In this document: one piece after another, positions 6,335-9,215 of the stretch | Position numbering within the stretch: position 1 is the stretch's first letter | How the letters are laid out: every line of letters begins with the position of its first letter | NCBI GenBank assembly: GCA_041686915.1 | Contig: JAWLDB010000106.1 | Coordinates: forward strand, 1 to 9,215 | Direction: 5' to 3' | DNA length: 9,215 nt | Source of the DNA: JAWLDB01 sp041686915 | GTDB taxonomy: Bacteria > Bacillota > UBA994 > UBA5500 | Notes under the pieces: generated by a model | Database searches by the model: none | Told to the model about the DNA's origin: nothing | The model's input: only the letters and a program-made list of their open reading frames with translations | Program-made: the position numbers and the translations under genes

Positions 6335-7243
6335 ATGCGTAGACTACTGTTGCTTGTGATGATACTGCTGTTGGCTGGGTGTAGTCATCAACCTACAGAT
6401 CCGGCGTTTTTGGACAGGCCTGGCCTTGACCAACAGCCATCTGGGGGTAACAGCACTCCACAACCGTTACCACCCCTCATTACCGGAACGATAATCCGTA
6501 TTCCCACTAATGATGAGCCAGCAATGCAAGCGAAGTCCATAGCTTGCGGCTCGCCCGAGCTTTCTGCGGCGCGTATTGCCCTTACCTTTGATGCGGGCTG
6601 GGAGTTTGAGCAGACCCTGGATCTGCTGAAGATTCTGGAAGAACATCAGGCCAAAGCTACGTTCTTTCTGCGTGGCAAATGGGCTGTTGATCATCCAGAG
6701 TTGGTGTTGGCTATTGCTTCAGGTGGGCACTCGGTGCAAAACCATAGCTACACCCATCCACATATGCCAGGGCTCACAGTAGAGCAGCAACGGCAGGAAA
6801 TTGAGCAGACTACCGCCATCATAGAGCGGATTACAACGCAGCGCCCTTGGTTGTTCAGGCCTCCCTATGGCGAATCTAATGCAGCCCTGGCTAAACTGCT
6901 GGCTGCAACAGGCTATCCGTATAATGTTTTCTGGAGTATCGATACGCTTGACTGGATGGGGACCAGTGTGGAAGCCATCTGCCAACGGATTGAGAATGGC
7001 CTGAAGGACGGGTGTATCATTTTGATGCACATCGGGGGTGCACAGACTGTGGCTGCACTGCCCAACATCCTACAAATGGTGAAGCAGAGAGGTTATACTC
7101 CTGTGCTAGTGGATGAGTTGCTACCTCCTGGACAGGTTGACGGTCAGCTCTGGTACAGGGCGCAGCCTGGAGATACATGGGAAGAAATCGCTGACCAGTA
7201 TGATGTTACTGTACGGGAACTGCTGGTGGTCAACCGTAAGTAA
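6335..7243 (+). CDS. Polysaccharide deacetylase (NodB domain) lipoprotein with partial LysM
   Basis: This 302-residue predicted lipoprotein starts MRRLLLLVMILLLAGCS: a basic start, a hydrophobic core and the lipobox LLAGC with lipid anchor C16, so it should sit on the outer face of the membrane. After a proline-rich linker comes a NodB domain (about residues 80-265) with motif 1 TFDAGWE (D86), H137 and H141 in HSYTHPH, RPPYG at 175-179, D203 in SIDTLDW and H232 in LMHIG. These match carbohydrate esterase family 4, which removes N-acetyl groups from peptidoglycan or other glycans using a metal. Residues 273-302 resemble the first 30 residues of a LysM wall-binding domain, but the final strand is missing. 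ATG 6335 is preferred over 6317, as it follows the G-rich site at 6319-6329 and gives a cleaner signal peptide. Confidence 0.9.
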   Translation: MRRLLLLVMILLLAGCSHQPTDPAFLDRPGLDQQPSGGNSTPQPLPPLITGTIIRIPTNDEPAMQAKSIACGSPELSAARIALTFDAGWEFEQTLDLLKILEEHQAKATFFLRGKWAVDHPELVLAIASGGHSVQNHSYTHPHMPGLTVEQQRQEIEQTTAIIERITTQRPWLFRPPYGESNAALAKLLAATGYPYNVFWSIDTLDWMGTSVEAICQRIENGLKDGCIILMHIGGAQTVAALPNILQMVKQRGYTPVLVDELLPPGQVDGQLWYRAQPGDTWEEIADQYDVTVRELLVVNRK

Positions 7244-7274
7244 CGCTGTGCAGCTCATGCTAAAGGAGGCTTTC

Positions 7275-8015
7275 ATGCAGCAATACATGTTATTTGATCT
7301 GGATGGCACACTGCTTCCACTCGATACTGATACATTTCTGGATCAATATGTGCGTTTGATTACCAAGCACTTCGCCGCTGAAATCGACCCCCAACTCTTT
7401 GCGCGTCAACTCATGGCATCCAGCTATGCAATGATAGGCAATAAGGACGGGAAGCATACCAACCAGGCCAAGTTCTTCGCGGATTTCTTTCCGAAAGTTG
7501 ACAGGCATCCTGAGGAGCTGATGCCTAAGTTTGAGCATTTCTACCGCGAGTTTTTTGCCGAACTCGGCAAGTCTACGCAAGCCACGCCTATCGCCAGGCA
7601 GTTGGTACTGCAGGCCCTCGACATGGGTTACAAGATTGTCTTGGCTACCAATCCCGTATTTCCACGGGAAGCAGTCGAGCAGCGGATGCAGTGGGCGGGT
7701 ATCGCAGACCTGCCTTGGGAACTGGTTACATCCTATGAGGATACACACTTCTGCAAGCCAAACCCACATTACTTCCAAGAGATCCTCGACAGGCTGGAAG
7801 CCAAGCCAGAGCAATGCGTTCATGTAGGTAATGACATGGATGAGGACATGGCTGCTGTCGATGTTGGCATTTCGGTAGTCATCGCAGACGATTACCTGAT
7901 CAATCGCCACAACAAGCCAATGACAGGCTGCCTGTTCCATGGCAGCCTGCAGCAGGTACTCGACTGGCTGAAGTCACAGGTTGCCACTGAAGCTGCTGCT
8001 GGCTTGATGGAATAA
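7275..8015 (+). CDS. HAD superfamily hydrolase (phosphatase-like)
   Basis: This 246-residue cytoplasmic protein has all four haloacid-dehalogenase motifs: FDLDGTLL (nucleophile D8, acid-base D10), ATNP (T125), KPNP (K161) and GNDMDED (D187, D191). An insert of about 100 residues after motif I looks like a helical cap. Such enzymes dephosphorylate small metabolites through an aspartyl-phosphate intermediate; the substrate is unknown. AAAGGAGG at 7262-7269 lies 5 bases before ATG 7275, which decides the start even though the frame is open upstream to 7113. The gap to the deacetylase is 31 bases, so it is probably the last gene of the same operon, and a strong terminator follows it. Confidence 0.92.
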   Translation: MQQYMLFDLDGTLLPLDTDTFLDQYVRLITKHFAAEIDPQLFARQLMASSYAMIGNKDGKHTNQAKFFADFFPKVDRHPEELMPKFEHFYREFFAELGKSTQATPIARQLVLQALDMGYKIVLATNPVFPREAVEQRMQWAGIADLPWELVTSYEDTHFCKPNPHYFQEILDRLEAKPEQCVHVGNDMDEDMAAVDVGISVVIADDYLINRHNKPMTGCLFHGSLQQVLDWLKSQVATEAAAGLME

Positions 8016-8024
8016 TGAGTATAG

Positions 8025-8052
8025 AAAAGCGGCCTGACGAGGGCCGCTTTTT
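8025..8052 (+). terminator. Rho-independent terminator after the HAD gene
   Basis: A perfect 10-bp stem (8025-8034 with 8042-8051), a TGACGAG loop and a run of five T (8048-8052) form a classic terminator 9 bases past the stop codon. The AAAA on the left arm means it may also work on the other strand. Confidence 0.92.
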
Positions 8053-8058
8053 GATGCC

Positions 8059-8087
8059 TTGAGCAGGTCTGGCAGTCCCGATATCTT
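8059..8087 (+). promoter_or_regulatory. Candidate sigma-A promoter for the MutL-like gene
   Basis: TTGAGC (8059-8064) and TATCTT (8082-8087) are separated by exactly 17 bases, and each matches consensus at four of six positions. The pair lies just after the terminator, giving a leader of about 97 bases before ATG 8191. A competing, closer -10 (TATATT at 8160-8165) has only a T-run as -35. Confidence 0.4.
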
Positions 8088-8148
8088 TATGCTTCTCATA
8101 TTCGCAATATAGTCCAGTTTCTCATGTCTTTGCTTGTTTTTTCCTTTA

Positions 8149-8181
8149 TACCCTTCCGATATATTGGGTAGCAGAAGGGAG
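8149..8181 (+). promoter_or_regulatory. Leader inverted repeats overlapping the ribosome binding site
   Basis: CCCTTC at 8151-8156 can pair with GAAGGG at 8174-8179, which covers the AAGGGAG Shine-Dalgarno (8175-8181) of the MutL-like gene. Alternatively TACCC at 8149-8153 can pair with GGGTA at 8166-8170, leaving the site free. The two pairings share bases 8151-8153, so they exclude each other. Both stems are short (6 and 5 bp), so function is only a possibility. Confidence 0.3.
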
Positions 8182-8190
8182 CTGAGTTAT

Positions 8191-9215
8191 ATGCAATGCC
8201 AGTCTGTGTTGGCAGTCGATGTCGGCAGCACGACTACCAAGGCTCTGCTCATGGATAATTGCAGCGGAGAATTCCGCTTACGCTACAGGGCGGAAACGTC
8301 CACCACCTTAGAGCGACCGGCAGAGGACGTGATGATCGGGGTGCAAAGTGTCCTGGAAAGATTGGAGCAACTCAGCGGCAGGCAGTTCCTAGCAGACGGT
8401 AAACTGATTACCCCAACTATAGGTGATACAGGTGTGGATAAACTCGTGGTAACCAGTTCAGCTGGTGGGGGCCTGCAGATGGTAGCAGGCGGCATATGGC
8501 AAACGATTACTGCCGATAGCGCCAAAAAGGCAGCACTTGGTGCAGGAGCCATTGTGATGGATGTCTTCTCTGCCGATGATAGTCGCAATCCCTTGGAGAG
8601 GATCCGACATATACAGGAGCTCCAACCTGATATGATTTTGCTTTCTGGTGGCGTGGACGGAGGTAACACCACTCACGTCACTTCTTTGGCAGAAGTAGTT
8701 GCGTTGGCCAGCCCCAAACCGCGCTTAAGCAAGAGTTACACCCTGCCTGTTGTCTATGCAGGCAACAGCGAGGCTAGGGTAATCATTGATAACTTCCTGG
8801 AAGGGGTAGCAATTGTCAAGCATGTTTCCAATTTGCGCCCTACCCTGGAAAGCGAGGTGCTTGACCCGGCACGCGACCAGATTCACGATTTGTTTCTGGA
8901 GCACGTAATGACTCATGCCCCAGGATATCCTGAGCTCTTGCAGTGGTGTGGCGATGCAGTTCTACCTACGCCAGATTGTGTCGGGCGGATCGTTGACATA
9001 ATGGGCAAGAAGCGAGACATAAACGTCGTAGCGGCAGATATCGGTGGGGCTACGACGGATGTGTTCTCGAGCGTCTCTCTCAGCTACCGGCGTTTCGTTC
9101 CTGCCGAGCATGGACTTTGGGATAAAGGCTACTTTAAACAAGTAGAAGAGCGCACATTCCATCGCTCTGTCAGCGCTAATCTAGGGATGAGTTATAGCAT
9201 CGGAAGTATTCTGGC
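8191..9215 (+). CDS. MutL/GlmL family ASKHA ATPase of adenosylcobalamin mutase systems (partial)
   Basis: An open frame of 341 codons begins at ATG 8191 (AAGGGAG 9 bases upstream) and runs off the right edge. The first nucleotide-binding motif is LAVDVGSTTTKA (D10), the second is AADIGGATTDVFS (D283 to D290), and between them lie SSAGGGLQMVAGG (about 90-102), KKAALGAGA, LLSGGVDGG (151-158) and YAGNSEAR (189-196). The segment RSVSANLGMSYSIGSI near the end matches the MutL/GlmL family (glutamate mutase L), which is encoded beside glutamate mutase, ornithine 4,5-aminomutase and related adenosylcobalamin enzymes. It is thought to be a chaperone or reactivase-like partner, a role less well proven than the association. 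It should not be confused with the mismatch repair MutL. The mutase subunits are not in this window and would be expected downstream if the assignment is right. Confidence 0.88.
   Translation, partial: MQCQSVLAVDVGSTTTKALLMDNCSGEFRLRYRAETSTTLERPAEDVMIGVQSVLERLEQLSGRQFLADGKLITPTIGDTGVDKLVVTSSAGGGLQMVAGGIWQTITADSAKKAALGAGAIVMDVFSADDSRNPLERIRHIQELQPDMILLSGGVDGGNTTHVTSLAEVVALASPKPRLSKSYTLPVVYAGNSEARVIIDNFLEGVAIVKHVSNLRPTLESEVLDPARDQIHDLFLEHVMTHAPGYPELLQWCGDAVLPTPDCVGRIVDIMGKKRDINVVAADIGGATTDVFSSVSLSYRRFVPAEHGLWDKGYFKQVEERTFHRSVSANLGMSYSIGSIL

Noticed and set aside
7290..7940. 216-residue minus-strand open frame opposite the HAD gene
   Set aside because: It is antisense to a gene with four intact HAD motifs and shows no family features.
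8053..8190. Cobalamin riboswitch in the leader of the MutL-like gene
   Set aside because: The leader is too short and no B12-box-like segment was recognised.
8283..8672. 129-residue minus-strand open frame opposite the MutL-like gene
   Set aside because: It is low in complexity (serine, proline, alanine rich) and antisense to conserved motifs of the MutL-family frame.

Overview
The window looks like chromosomal DNA from a Gram-positive anaerobe, most likely a Bacillota member of Clostridia or Negativicutes type. The evidence is strong AGGAGG-like ribosome binding sites, a TTG start behind a perfect AAGGAGG, short hairpin terminators with T tails, base composition near half G+C by eye, a FDAGWE-type polysaccharide deacetylase lipoprotein, and a MutL/GlmL-family protein that usually accompanies adenosylcobalamin-dependent mutases in fermentative bacteria. 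The taxon is inferred, not proven.

Layout, left to right. Bases 1-137 are the 3' end of ligA (BRCT domain), closed by a terminator at 157-182. A single-gene unit for a transmembrane methyl-accepting chemotaxis protein follows (299-2023, terminator 2031-2057). Next is a two-gene operon: an NfsA-like nitroreductase (2153-2941) and a creatininase-family metal-dependent amidohydrolase (2954-3685). The hairpin at 3705-3730 terminates this operon and also a convergent minus-strand gene for a 72-residue, two-helix membrane protein (3731-3949).

A 211-base divergent intergenic region then leads into a rightward run of four genes: an imidazolonepropionase-like amidohydrolase (4161-5321), a zinc carboxypeptidase of the succinylglutamate desuccinylase/aspartoacylase type (5402-6283), a lipoprotein polysaccharide deacetylase with an incomplete C-terminal LysM (6335-7243), and a HAD phosphatase (7275-8015). 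A strong terminator follows at 8025-8052. The last gene, running off the right edge, is a MutL/GlmL-family ASKHA ATPase (8191 to beyond 9215), with its own candidate promoter and a leader that can fold over its ribosome binding site.

Three enzymes (creatininase type, amidohydrolase, M14 acyl-amide hydrolase) cleave amide or cyclic amide bonds and carry intact metal ligands. With the nitroreductase-fold flavoprotein and the MutL homologue, they suggest local capacity to open and deacylate amide compounds and perhaps feed an amino-acid mutase fermentation. That link is inference from neighbourhood only. No rRNA, tRNA, CRISPR array, insertion sequence or phage gene was seen.
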